Positions 11,098 to 22,110 of a stretch of 64,000 nucleotides of DNA are shown here, one piece after another. Source of the stretch: Acanthococcus lagerstroemiae (taxonomy: Eukaryota; Arthropoda; Insecta; Hemiptera; Eriococcidae); the NCBI GenBank assembly GCA_031841125.1, contig CM063109.1, positions 11,756,321 to 11,820,320 on the forward strand, written 5' to 3'. How positions within the stretch are numbered: position 1 is the first letter of the stretch; each line of letters opens with the position of its first letter. The notes beneath the pieces are model-generated. The model did not search any database, was not told the origin of the DNA, and saw only the letters and a list, made by a program, of their open reading frames with translations. Made by a program: the position numbers and the translations under genes.

Positions 11098-11400
11098 TCT
11101 TTTTTAATTAAAAATCCCACTCCTTTTTGCCCCCCTGACCTATGTAGCAGAATAAGTTTCCTTTTTTTGTTTCTAATATAGCATCCCCTTCCCGTCTTAT
11201 CTCAGAAAGGCCCAAAACGTCGATTTTGCCCTCTTCGAATGCTTCCTCCAGTTCGGCCAAGTTTTCCTCATTTTTCAGGGTCCTTACGTTCGAACTCCCC
11301 ACCATAAATGTTTTTTTGGTTCCCCTCTGCCCTTTGGGCTTTCTCTGATTACGTCTGAGATTTGGTCATACGTACCCTGGCTGACCAGGCTTATGTGGGT
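11098..11400 (-). pseudogene. RTE-type LINE 1: endonuclease N-terminus
   Basis: On the minus strand this encodes the start of the LINE endonuclease. The phrases SSNVRTLKNEENLAELEEA and GKIDVLGLSEIRREG carry the conserved N-terminal Asn and Glu of the metal-binding site. The frame shifts by one base just before the Helitron junction at 11097, and the matching continuation resumes at 9008. Family proteins usually read WNVRTL at this place, so the W is lost here. Upstream bases to about 11400 read plausibly as the protein start, but the exact start codon is unclear. Confidence 0.88.
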
Positions 11401-12254
11401 CCGAACTTCCGCGTTTAATTCGTTCTCAAAGAGTTCGCACCGTATCGTAACACTATTTTTCAAGAGAAAAACAAAGGAATTTCGTTTTAAAGAATGTATT
11501 TTGTTTTTTAAGCCTGCGCGGGCTAATGCACGACATTGTTTCTTTCCAGATGCGTTTCCGACAATGCAGCTTTATATCTACTTAGTTACACGTTAAGAAA
11601 GCATAATGTGACTCTGTATAAGTATTCGAAAACCTCACTGTGTCTGTTGTACCTTGGAAGCGCACGTACTGATGCGGTTGTCGCAATCCTCATATGAAGA
11701 GCACTCCTTATATCTGTTGCGGTATTCCGCACGTACGAGGCGTATCAATCGATAAATACACAGTACAATTGCCATAAGAATCAGAAACCTTTGTTTGTGC
11801 ATTCTCTTCTTCATTTTTCGGATTTGACGATCTTTCTACGTGGTAAACTGATGTCTAAAAATTTCTGATTCGAGTAGTCGGATAGTTATCTGCTGTAAGT
11901 GAACCTGTGACACATGATTAAAACATTCTTGAAATCAGAGGTAAGAGTAGTCGAGATAAGTATAGGCTCAATTTTACAACACTCCCATTTGTCTCGAAAG
12001 AATCCAGTATTTTTCGCTCCGTGTGAATGATGAGTAGGTATGCTGACAGAGTTCAAAGTGGTTAGAGAGTCTGGCGGGTTCATGATTTTTTTATACTATG
12101 CCGTAGTGATTCCAAAATATGTTAAAGTATGATTTCTAAGGTTAGAGGGAAAAGGAAGTGAGCCATTTCAGGGATTGATTGATGGGAATATAGAGAAGCG
12201 AGCTGTAGACCATTTACATTTCTGCTGGTTACTAAAATCAATAAGATAAACGTT
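11401..12254. other. No gene seen
   Basis: No recognisable coding, RNA or repeat feature. It may include the degraded 5' end of LINE 1 near 11400-11500. Confidence 0.4.
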
Positions 12255-12960
12255 TCCCGAACCTTACAACCCTAACAAATTTCAATATCTATCACAAAAC
12301 CATGGACAACTCGGTTCGCGCGCACGGAGCTGACACTACTGGCAATCAAAAAAACAATTTTCTACATCAAAATCAACCTCTACACCCACCTTTAATCTAT
12401 AGCTATCTCCTCTGCGACTTCGGTTCTGGCCAAGAAATTTCTATACGCTGTCGGTACCTTCCGCCAAACTTCGCACTGACAAAATAAGACATACAGGTAT
12501 TGCTAGATCAACTGCCTACACCCTTTTCTATAGTAGGAAACCTAAACGGCCACAACCCACTATTGGGTGGCTCCTGCACAAACCACAAAGGTAAACTAAT
12601 CCAAGAAATCCTGAAGGATAATAATCTTTCTATATTTGACCCCAAAGAACGAACCCTTTTCAGTTCCTCACACAACTCGTGGTCTACCACCGACCTTCTA
12701 TATTGGTCCTGCCACTCTTAACCATATCGTGCACGCATTCCATAACTTTGATCTGTGAGGAATCGATCATGCCCCTCAACTAATTATTCTGACCATCAAC
12801 TCCTCTGACGAAGATCCCCTCGACAGATGGAATTTCAAAAACGCAAACTGGAATCATTTTCAAGAGCTATGCGCTCTCAATTACCCGATCTAAATTTCAA
12901 CCAAAATATATCGACGACATAATCAACTCCTTTATCAACCACATTCACGACTGTGATTCT
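12255..12960 (+). pseudogene. Jockey-type LINE endonuclease fragment
   Basis: Jockey-clade elements encode an endonuclease with the motif VGDFNAHNPLWG. Here the plus strand reads PTPFSIVGNLNGHNPLLGG at about 12515-12572, preceded by a phrase like YLPPNFALTK. It is followed by family-like NNLSIFD, DLLYWSC and, after a frameshift near 12720, RWNFKNANWNHFQELCALN near 12820-12890. The reverse transcriptase is absent: the fragment runs into the SINE-like repeat at 12961. At least three frame changes and the D-to-N change in the GDFN motif show it is inactive. The clade is different from the RTE pieces elsewhere in the window. Confidence 0.8.
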
Positions 12961-13075
12961 CAATCCATACCAAAATACAATCTTCCGTAAAAAATCGGCA
13001 CTATGGTGATCATAAGGTGTCATAGGGACAACTTTGACATGCGTGCATCGCCGTACATCCCACCACACCAACTTT
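12961..13075 (-). repeat. SINE-like dispersed repeat, copy B
   Basis: This is the reverse complement of the sequence shared by 19350-19435, 34850-35000 and 50905-51040; the core is ggcgatgcacgcatg. This copy ends abruptly where repeat copy B at 13076 begins. Confidence 0.8.
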
Positions 13076-13690
13076 TTTCACTTGAAAGAAACGAGACATT
13101 ACCCAATTTGGTTTTACTTTGTCGCTTCTTGATCTGATTTTACGCTCAAAATACGGATTAGGAGTCGGCATCTCATTAGACGTCCTATATGTAATACCGA
13201 ATTAGCTGGTTCTTGAATCATTTATACTGTACATAAAGGTACCCATGTATCAATCAGAAATCTCAATCTTTTGAATTAGAAAACACATATTTTATACGTT
13301 AAATAAGTAAAATTGTTTCACATACTACGAATGAAAAATCTATGATGCAAAATTAATAGGAAACTTCATAATAATATTCGTATTTCAATTGGAATCGAAA
13401 ATACCGTTTCACCTGGTGTAAGTAGTTGTTTTCAGCACTAAATTTGAAATGCACATTATTACGAACAGCCACGTGGACACCCTACATAATGATAAGCAAG
13501 CCGTAATTTTCCTGACACAGAAAATTTTTTCCCATAGCCGCAGATAAGACATAAAATAATATTCGCGGTAAGCGAAGTCATTTGTGATTGGTAGAATAAG
13601 GTAGGTAGAAAGCGAAGTGGTTCAAAATATTGCTGTGAATCCATTTATGAAGAATAGGGATGATTGGCCCAGTCGCATAGGTAAGGGAGG
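13076..13690 (+). repeat. Dispersed repeat, copy B
   Basis: Uninterrupted copy of the repeat seen at 160-452 and 1001-1380. It carries shared blocks such as tgattttacgctcaaaata, acctggtgtaagtagttgt and ttgctgtgaatccatttatg. No coding capacity is recognised. Confidence 0.8.
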
Positions 13691-13799
13691 GCACTGAAGT
13701 ACACTGTTGTCCAAGAACATCTAGTTACACCAGTTACATCCCGTAACGCCGCTGTTAGTCGATGGTCAGTCAGCTGTATTGATTCAGAAGATGGTATCG

Positions 13800-14297
13800 C
13801 TTTCTTTAGATCCTGACCAAGATGCTCTAATGGACTTCCTGCTCTACCTGAAGCTAAAGTTGTTAAAGCTAGACAAAGAAAAGAAATACCTAGCATGGTT
13901 TCATCGTTTACACCTTTAAAATATCTTCTCCAAGTGATAAGAGACAATAAATAAAAATAAATAAATAAATAAAAAAATAATAAAAAAAATATCTAAACCC
14001 AGAAAAAAGAAATCGGCCGAAGATGACAGTATAGGTGCTGGGCAACTTGAAAGAAGGAAACGGAAAGCCAGAACGCAGAAGAAACCATGGAAAGGAATTG
14101 TGTGGCCAGATTATGATTCGTCTGAGGAAGAGCAAATTCGAGAAGAAGAAGAAACCAAAAGCGGAGACGTTGAAGGCCAAGACGAAGACGTATGCATTGT
14201 ATGTGGTGAATTCGGTAAAACAGAAGATGGTGGCCGTGTGGTAAATTTCGAGAATGGGTTCAGTTCAGGGGTGATTCTTCAAAAGTTGATATTTCAG
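13800..14297 (+). pseudogene. Pogo/Tigger-type transposase C-terminal fragment
   Basis: Pogo-superfamily transposases of insects often end in a basic linker and a small Cys-rich zinc-knuckle tail. The plus strand reads KPRKKKSAEDDS and ERRKRKARTQKKPWKG near 14000-14095. It continues VWPDYDSSEEEQIREEEE and ends DEDVCIVCGEFGK near 14187-14220, which matches the start of that tail. A preceding piece at 13835-13935 (PALPEAKVVKARQRK, then SSFTPLKYLL) fits the linker. An AAAT microsatellite (13945-13990) interrupts it. No DDE catalytic core is present. The start of a GT at 14297 could mark an old splice site or chance. Family confidence is moderate. Confidence 0.55.
13945..13990. repeat. (AAAT)n microsatellite
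   Basis: A run of imperfect aaat/aaataa units interrupts the pogo-like fragment. Confidence 0.85.
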
Positions 14298-14299
14298 GT

Positions 14300-15890
14300 A
14301 TGTTTTTTCATGGAGGAAAGTAGGGGATATTTGAACTTTTTTTGATGGGAATCATTAAAAGGCGTTCTGTGTAACATATTGGTAAGATTGGGCCGACAGT
14401 GAGAGGATTCTGTATTTTGGCATAGAAATCAAAATGATGAATGCTATGCCGAAGGACACATGAAAAAGTCCATGCCGAAAGACAATAGCGAACAAAAAGT
14501 GTTCTGCCGTCGATTAATAGATTCTAAAACAAAAAATTATATGAAAAGTTGATAAAGACATCCTAACCAATTAATTAGACGTAATTATTTTTGGATGATG
14601 AACGTCTATCGTTGCATACAGATGACCATGCCGAAGGACACTTTTTTTTTGTAACCCTTTAGACAATAATATGCGAATGCACGAGTCTTGTCGAGAAAAA
14701 AACCTGAATTTGATATGCGAACCGTATTGCTCTGATAAAAATATACAATGTAACCATTAATTGCGACGAAAAAATATTGAAACGCCTGTTCTGTGATTGG
14801 TTGAAAAAGAGCCATACCGATGGACAACAAATTGAGGGACGATTTTCAAAGCTGCCCATACTGACTCCCATTTGTGAAGATGCGATTTCAATGTTAACTT
14901 GTGATTCCTTCATCTATTTAAAGTAGCACTACGTTATCAATTTGTTCTAATATACAGCTTGAAAATTTAGGAAAAAAATAATAATAATGAAAGTCGTTCG
15001 AGGGACAGCCATGCCGACGGGCATTTGAGCGTATTTAGTCCAATTTTGACCTATTAAAAGTGGATCAAATTTTCTTCTGAAAACTTGAAAAAGTAGAACT
15101 GAGTCATATCTGTCAATGAAAAAAAAAAAAAGTCGTATCACTAATAGCTGCTGGGGACTGAAATATCAACATTTCCGAAGAATATCCCTCGAGAACGCTG
15201 AATGTGCCGAATGACCTTTCTTGAACAAAATTTACTATTGGGATTTTTGTTTGTAAATTTATACCTATTCGACTGATTCAATCAGTTAGTTGTGTTAATT
15301 TGAATTTGTTAAAGGTAATGTGCTGCACCTAGTTATAATCAAATAAATCATGTCAAAATTACCCCTAATTTCTTGGAAATTGCGTTTTTTTAAATTTATT
15401 ATTTTATATTTAGCGAGACACTTCACGCAAATTGCTCAACTGTTTCTTAGTGACTTCCAAAAAAATTAAATTCGAAACAAAAATCATTGCTAATTTAATT
15501 TAAAATCAATCTTTACATTTTTCAAATTTCTTCCAGAAGAATTTTTAGTTATATGTATAGGAATTAGTTGTTGGTTCAATAACCTTAAAAAATTGAAAAA
15601 CAGAAAATTTCGAGTCCAAAAATAATATAAAAACGCGTTTGCCAATGTACCCCCATCGATTCGCCAACTTACCCACTAGCGGGTAAGATGGCGAATTTTC
15701 GATCTTTAGTCACTTTTGGTCATTTTTCACTTTCCCTGTGACGTTTTGGAAATTTTCAAATAGGAGCCTTGAAAGTAGAAGAATGGAAGATTCTTTTCGA
15801 AGAAAAAAAAACGGACTTTCAGCTTTTATAGACTCTGAGTAATTAATGCTCAAAAGTTAAGGTCGCCATCTTGCTTTCCCCTCTCCTATA
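14300..15890. repeat. Noncoding region with recurrent ATGCCGAAGGACA phrase
   Basis: The phrase atgccgaaggaca, or close variants, occurs near 14448, 14473, 14628, 14813, 15011 and 15204, all in the plus orientation but unevenly spaced. Between 15640 and 15880 another phrase family appears (gccaacttaccc, gggtaagatggcgaa). No gene was recognised. A 12-bp A run lies at 15119-15130. Confidence 0.6.
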
Positions 15891-15894
15891 GAGG

Positions 15895-16600
15895 GGAATG
15901 AAATTGCTGGACTAAAAATCAATTTCAAAAAAACAAAAATTTATCAAATAAAAATGGAGAAATGTTGGTTATTTATTGGAAGAAAATCGAGATAGTGAAC
16001 GAAATCAAGTATTTGGGGCAAATAATTACTTTTAACAAAAGCAATAACTCGGAATTAGACATCAAAATAGCCTGCTCTTGGAAAAAATGTTGGTCTCTAA
16101 AGAATATATTCATTCGTTAAAACACAGAGAGCAAATTTTAAACAGCGGCGTCTTCCCCACTCTATCAATGGGTGCCAGATCTGATGGCCCACAAAAACGG
16201 AGGAAAAAAATTATTATACACATCAAAATAATATAGAAAGAACAATTTGGGCGTAAAGAGGAAAGATAAAATCAATTTATCAAAAATAAAATCAAAATTG
16301 AAATACGATATCAACTTCCTTTACGCGATACGGCGACTGAAGTGCGACTGGGTTGGTCATGTAGCCAGGATGGAAAACAGGAGATGGGCAAAAATAGTCC
16401 TGGTTCGGCTTGTAAAGGGAGGAAGGAAATGGGGAAAACAAAAGACGAGTTGGAGGGACGAAATTGATAAATTATTTGGTTATGGCAGTACCAAAGAATC
16501 GCACAAAACAGGGGGAATGGGATTGCCTAGGGAGTCCTTTGTCCAGCAGAGGGCAACTTAACCTACGTGCTAGGTTGAGTATATTCTAGATTTTGGACTA
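15895..16600 (+). pseudogene. RTE-type LINE 2: 3' fragment
   Basis: The plus strand encodes the last third of an RTE-type protein: KINFKKTK and VNEIKYLGQI (thumb region), then KRKDKINLSKIKSKLKYDIN, RRLKCDWVGHVARM and a terminal QQRAT. It is very close to the tail of LINE 1 (6245-6660), so both belong to one subfamily. Frameshifts near 15960, 16080 and 16200 and the absence of the palm motifs show a 5'-truncated dead copy. A-rich sequence (16595-16630) and a ttgat tract (16636-16656) follow the stop and look like its 3' tail. Confidence 0.85.
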
Positions 16601-18198
16601 AGAAAAAAATAAAAAAAATAAAAAAAAAGGCCATTTTGATTTGATTTGATTTGATCAAGTAACCATCAAATTACTGCAAATCACTTGCATATGCTAGGTT
16701 AAGTATATTTTAGATTTTAAATTGAGAAAATAATAATAAATAATGACTTGATTTGATGTGATCAAGTAGGATCAAATTACGTAAATCGGGGTGACTTTGC
16801 CGATGGGAGGTGACTTGGCCAATTCTCATTTTTGACTATATTACTGGCTCTGTAATGAATGCAGATGTATTCCTAACACTTCTAAGTGCATATGTGGCAG
16901 TTTCTACAAAAAGGAGTAACTTTGTCGATCGATCAAAGTCTCAGAAAACGCGAAAAAAGAAAAACAAAATTTTTGGGTTGAAAAATCATTTTTGAGATTT
17001 TGGTTGATTTCTATAGAAAAACATCGCAATAACAAAGAGACAATATTTACCTGCATGAGAGAGAAGAGGGAGAGAGAGAGAAAGAGAATTATGAAAGAGA
17101 ATCAGAAAAGAATGTGAATGATTACGTTTGCTTCTTCGTAGTTTTTCGGAGCTCACGAAAAAATCCGAAGTTCTGAATTGTTACCACGCTGAAGAGCGAA
17201 AAATTACCTTTCCAACAAGCCCCCGTCGAGACTGGTAACGTGATTCCGCGGCGAGTTAGGGCCGCTTGACGGAGTGGGAGAAAAAAGTGTGTCTAACTTT
17301 AAACGTGTTTTTCCCCAAAACGTGTTTTTGCGCGTTCTCGTTACACTCATCTTTGACCATATGTATCTCCAGAACAAAAAACGCTACAAATCTCGCCTAT
17401 AGCTCGTTGAAATGGGCATTCATTCCTCTATTACGTACTGTTGGTAACTTAAAATTCGTCTGATCGACAAAGTTACCCCTTTTTATAGAAACTGCTCCAT
17501 TATATCAATGAAGGGACATAGATAAAACACTTCAAAAACCAGCGAGACGTATTACAGGCCGAAATAGGTGGCAAAGGTGGGCTGTTTTTCAAGCACAGAA
17601 AAAGTTCCGAAATAGTAACCTGATAAATAAGGTCTGTAGAAGCCAACCAGGCACTCGCAGAAAAATTATTGTGGTATCATTTTAAATCCTGAACACACAG
17701 CTTTCCAAGGATGTACAAGTCTAGGCATTTTCCAGTCTGTAATCATAAGTTATAAGCGAAGAAAGTCCTCGGGGTGACTTTGCCGCATGCCAATTTCTGT
17801 TGTTATCAGTTTGAAAAGTTACAATTTGAGATGAATTCACGAGCGTTCGCTACATTCGCGTGGCTGTTTTGAATTTTTAATTTACCTAGATGTCATTCGA
17901 CGTTGTTTTGAGATACCAAGAACATAAATAAAAGACAAGTAGGGTGTCGCACCCACAGACATACATAAAAAAACCTAGATGACGAACTCAAGGAAAAATG
18001 CGTCGCTGTCCGTTGCCTATGTGCCCCTTACAGTTAGGTCGTTGTATCAGCCCTACTTATTGATAGTATGGCAATGGTTGCTCACCATTTCAGGAATAAT
18101 TATACTTTTTACTGGTGATACTTGAATTTAATAATATTCTGTGATTGTTTTGCAAATTACTCTTCGTCGAATTAACTGCAAATACAATGGAAATTTTC

Positions 18199-18605
18199 TC
18201 ATTTCAAGGGAATATCTAGAAGTTTATAAGGATTCAACACTTCACATAAATTTTCGATTTTTTCTTTCATTTCCATGGTCAGACGGTCTAAAACTTTGTG
18301 ATCTATATATAACTGGTAAAAATCATTTCCGTTTGATTTTCTATTACTTGAGTCAAGTCGTTTGGGAATGCGGCGAATGGCGATGCTGCTTTTTGAACTC
18401 TGCTTCCGGATCAATATCAACTTTTTTTTGTTGCAACAATTGCAACTGCATGTATTAGAGTTTCTAACTCGTTTTTACTTTTTCGAATAAGATTGAGGAA
18501 TTGAACACAGCTTTCATCAGATTGAAATAAAAATGTGGAAGGAAAACTGTATGTACTCGTACTATAAATTTTGTTCATTTTTTCGATAAACGCTTTCGCT
18601 TTCAC
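18199..18605 (-). pseudogene. hAT transposase fragment
   Basis: hAT transposases of the zinc-finger/DUF4371 kind carry a conserved stretch before their C-terminal dimerisation domain. The minus strand reads KNELETLIHAVAIVATKK (near 18417-18480). After a frame change it gives a phrase with the typical order of a K/R-rich run, N-x-DFY and I-x-HKVLDRLTMEMKEK (near 18240-18330). Intact relatives read YYR-x-IFIPFLDHFISQLEERF there. The fragment is about 135 codons, has stops and lacks both catalytic N-terminus and C-terminus. It is not linked to TIRs that I can see. Confidence 0.5.
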
Positions 18606-19349
18606 TTCCTATGCCAACAAATGAAATATTCCCCTCAATCAGGATTAAGGTAAACGACAACAAAGTGCCACCGTTTTGAGCAACCCGAATACATCATGAC
18701 AAAATTTTGTGTAGCAAACTACAGAGAAAAAAAATGGAATAATGATCGAAATAAATCATGAAATAAAAATTACAGTTTCGTGGGATCAGTTCTCGGATGT
18801 CACGCTACTAAAAATTTCGTACGCTTTGATAATTTGGAAGATGGCTATTGTTTTAATAGTAATGAACCAAGAATGCCACTGCAGTAGAAATTTTCTCGAT
18901 AAGTTGACTAGAAAATTTTTGCGAAGAATTTTTCAATAGGAACGGACTTTTCGGTCACCTCGTATATGACAGAAATCTTTCAAATGGCGTAGTTACTTCT
19001 TCTGTTTTATTCCTTCACCATTTTTCTACTTTTCTCAATCTTTTTTCCATCATTAAAAAAATTTTTTTGGCTGAAAATTCAAAATTTAGCCGCTCTAGGC
19101 AGCTGCCTAGGTTGCCTAACGGTAAAAACGCCTCTGTGTGAGCCCGGAATCTTATCGACGCGGTAGAGATAAACTCCCCCTGCATTGAGATAAATGCATA
19201 AAATTCTTTTCGTGATTATGTAGAAAAGTAGAGTAGAGACTGTAGATTCCGAATTTCCAAACCGACTTTGTTTATATTTATGAATAAATTTTTTACACGC
19301 AAAAAGGACGTTACTTATTGAATGCCCCTCGTAATTTGATTTGGATAAT

Positions 19350-19435
19350 GCTGTGGTGGGACATATGGCGATGCACGCATGCCAAAGTGGCCCCTATGAT
19401 ACCGCACCCCCGGCTCTGAAGACCTGAGATGATTT
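19350..19435 (+). repeat. SINE-like dispersed repeat, copy C
   Basis: Shares ggcgatgcacgcatgccaaa and the following tgataccgcaccc with the copies at 34850 and 50905. It is truncated on its 3' side. Confidence 0.8.
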
Positions 19436-20563
19436 GGATAATAATCCTAAAGTTACACTTTTCACTTTAATTTGTGAAAGGTATTTGAAAATAAGGTATT
19501 ATTCTTTAGAGAGACTCACGAATGACCGGATAAGTGAAAAAAATAAGTCGCTGAAAAATGTGTTACGATAAAGAATATATACCTAAAATATTTATCTGTA
19601 TGTCTGCTTGTACTATATTTCCTTTCTCTTTTGCCTCATTTTGCATATTATACTGTTTTATTAATGAGGTGTATCGGCACAAAAATAAAATGTACATTTC
19701 TAGTAACTTTTGTTCTTTGTAAAATTTTGTATTGAACCTTCCGTTTTACCAAGAAAAATGAAACAACAGAAAGATACCCGTATATTTTCATTGTCAGCGC
19801 TGCATGCGTAGTAAAGCATACTCGAACGCATGACCTACGCGTTAGGCGCAAGTTATACTATAATTCCACGCACTTTTTTAACACGCCTCTTATGGAGAGT
19901 TCGTCATCTAGCTTTTATTATGTATTTCTGGGGTCGCACCTATTCTGATTATACCCGAGAAACACTTGAAGAGTGTCTAAAGGAAAATTCGAAATGGCGA
20001 TATGACCAGAGCCGAAGCTTCAACCACATACACGATATAAGTTAAAACAATTTATAATTATCTTCACAAAACAGATAATTATATCCGTCGTAATCCGGGA
20101 AGACGAGCAATATCAAAATAGAAAAAACGAATTTCACTATCTTCTGAAGGATGATTTTGATCACGTGAAATTTGCTGCTATCAAGAGTTTTACCTGAGCC
20201 CATTGAATCCCGAGGAATATTCATCTTCCCCAAAGAAGTAATGAAACTTGACTTGCAATTTTTCTTTCGTTTTTATGGTCTTTCGTAATAAATGTTGAAC
20301 ATTTTCCCTAATTTCTTATGCATTTCATATGCACCGGCAATATCACCCTGTGCGCAGGTACCTTTGCCGACTCATATTTAGGCCTTTCCGGGAGGGGGAG
20401 GAAGAGGGAAATTTCGATTCTCCTAGCTAATCTTATTCCCAAAGCTTCGAACAATCCGGAGCGGTTTTTAGATTTCCTGTATCTCCAATAGATCACGCGC
20501 CACAGCTGTTCAAAGTCTGAAAACCCCAAAATTTTCGGCAAAGTCACCCCGGGGTTTACTGTA

Positions 20564-21290
20564 CTGCAAATCACTAATTTCCGCACCTTCATCAAACCTG
20601 CACGCCGCTCCTTTTATTCGAAGTCGAAATTAGAAATTTTAAGTCGCCCAAGTCGGAGCGACCGTATATGGCTTTCATCTTTCCTTTCCCAACTTACTGT
20701 TATAATCTACTCATATTTTCCGACTTATTTACTAACTAACTGCGATTATATTGGCGGCCGCGAAACCACCCCGCGATGCATTTCAAGTTCGCGCGTGCAA
20801 AAAATCGTTGTAAACGAAGCGGTAAAAAAGACAGTGTGGGAACGGGTAGCCGGTATATTAACGCATTGTGAAGTGATTTGTTTAATTGGATGAGTTGACA
20901 AGGGTTGTTTGTCGCGTACACAAGAATCACTACAGGGGTGCCGGGTAATTGAGCGTGTGCAAACGGAAGCCTGCCGGCGCACCCTTCGTTACAAAGATAC
21001 TCCCGCCCAATAATATCTCAGCTTGAGCACTTGCTAATAGTTGACGTCGTCCCCGACGCATTCGCATCGTCGGTGAGAGGAACAAGGGAGGAGGGAATGA
21101 GTCCTATCCTGTCCTATACCTTATGCTCGTATTAATTTTTAACTATATAGTCTTGTTTTTACAAATCATTTCCTTCTAAGTGTCTCGAATTCCGAAGGGT
21201 GCTGGTTTATGAAATTCGTCGACGGTTTTCCCGTTCTACTTTTTGTATTATTTTTTTCCTATCAGCGAGGCTATGTGCAGGAACCTTTAT
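20564..21290. other. No gene; CpG-richer segment
   Basis: Bases 20740-21070 are noticeably richer in CG dinucleotides than the surroundings (for example gcggccgcg at 20755-20763). Minus-strand open frames of 64-78 codons are present but resemble nothing known. A promoter or short unmethylated segment is possible; nothing further can be supported. Confidence 0.35.
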
Positions 21291-22110
21291 CAACGTTTTT
21301 ATTCGTCCGCTACTCGAATTCGGTGTCGCTCAACGGCTCACGGGCAGCAGTCAATCGTAAACTCAAATTTCACTGTTCAGGGCCACCAACGAATAGATAA
21401 AATTGTAGTCATACATCGTGACCCCAGTTCTTATCATGGACATGTAAAGCCAGACAGAGAGTGAAAAGAGAAAAACAGCAGGTGGCACCCAGTAACACTG
21501 AGGAACGAGTTTGAACCGTTTTCATGATTCTGGGATTTCAGTGCATATGGCTCTGATGCACTATTTCATGCTGAATCCGAAACTAGCTTCAAAAATGCTG
21601 AATCAGGCACAGTTTTCTTGTAGATTTTGGATGCTATTCAGGCTTATTTCTAAACTAATCAATCAATCATCAATCAATCAATCCTTTTTATTGGCAGTAC
21701 TATCGTTAAATCTTTACAACTCGGTGTTTTAACAGTACGTTAATAAAACAAAAACAAAACCGTCGACATTTTTTTAGCGGTTATCGTTCGATTCTTAACC
21801 GGATACTATACGCTGACGACGGCGAGTTGTGGATAGTACCCCCGGCCCATAGAAGGCAAAGGTCTGTCTCACTCTCTCCCTTTCCTTACGGTCGTTGGCT
21901 GTTTTTTGAAATTGTTTGTTCCTCAGAAACCCGTCGATTTCATCCCTCCACCTTGATTTTGGTTTGCCTCTGTTGCGTTCTAAACTAATCACAAATAGGC
22001 AAAAAATTAGAAAGTACACGTTTCCTCAATCAGTTCTTCTTGTAGACATCAAAGCTGACCTTTGAATTCGGACACAGACTTTTTTCTCACTGAAGTGGCC
22101 TTTGAGCGTC
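21290..22110 (+). repeat. Dispersed repeat alpha, copy 2 (interrupted)
   Basis: Aligns with 24100-24680 and with the reverse complement of 3245-3880. The alignment breaks at 21662 and resumes at 21978, where a LINE fragment has inserted. Confidence 0.85.
21662..21977 (-). mobile_element. 5'-truncated LINE 3 with 14-bp target duplication
   Basis: The 316-bp insert is flanked by exact copies of ttctaaactaatca (21648-21661 and 21978-21991). On the minus strand it encodes the extreme C-terminus of an RTE-like protein: GKPKSRWRDEIDGFLRNK, then DRKERERVRQTF in the place where related elements have DREEWERLRKAF. Its 3' tail is a (gatt)n run at 21662-21683. The short truncated form, simple-repeat tail and longer target duplication are hallmarks of target-primed reverse transcription. 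Confidence 0.92.

Larger units (their letters stand above)
16780..20561. mobile_element. Interval bounded by pogo-like inverted ends
   Basis: The left end (16780-16802) reads CGTAAATCGGGGTGACTTTG after a TA. The right end (20536-20561) is its inverted match, starting CAGTAAACCCCGGGGTGAC when read on the minus strand, and is followed by a TA. TA target duplication plus a CAGTA start fits the Tc1/mariner-pogo group. A third copy of the core lies at 17768-17783, so more than one element may be involved. No transposase of this group is inside. The interval holds a GA-rich tract (17055-17100), a hAT fragment and a SINE-like copy. Confidence 0.5.

Noticed and set aside
13645..13947. 100-codon minus-strand frame
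   Set aside because: It spans the end of a noncoding repeat and lies opposite a pogo-like fragment on the plus strand; no family resemblance.
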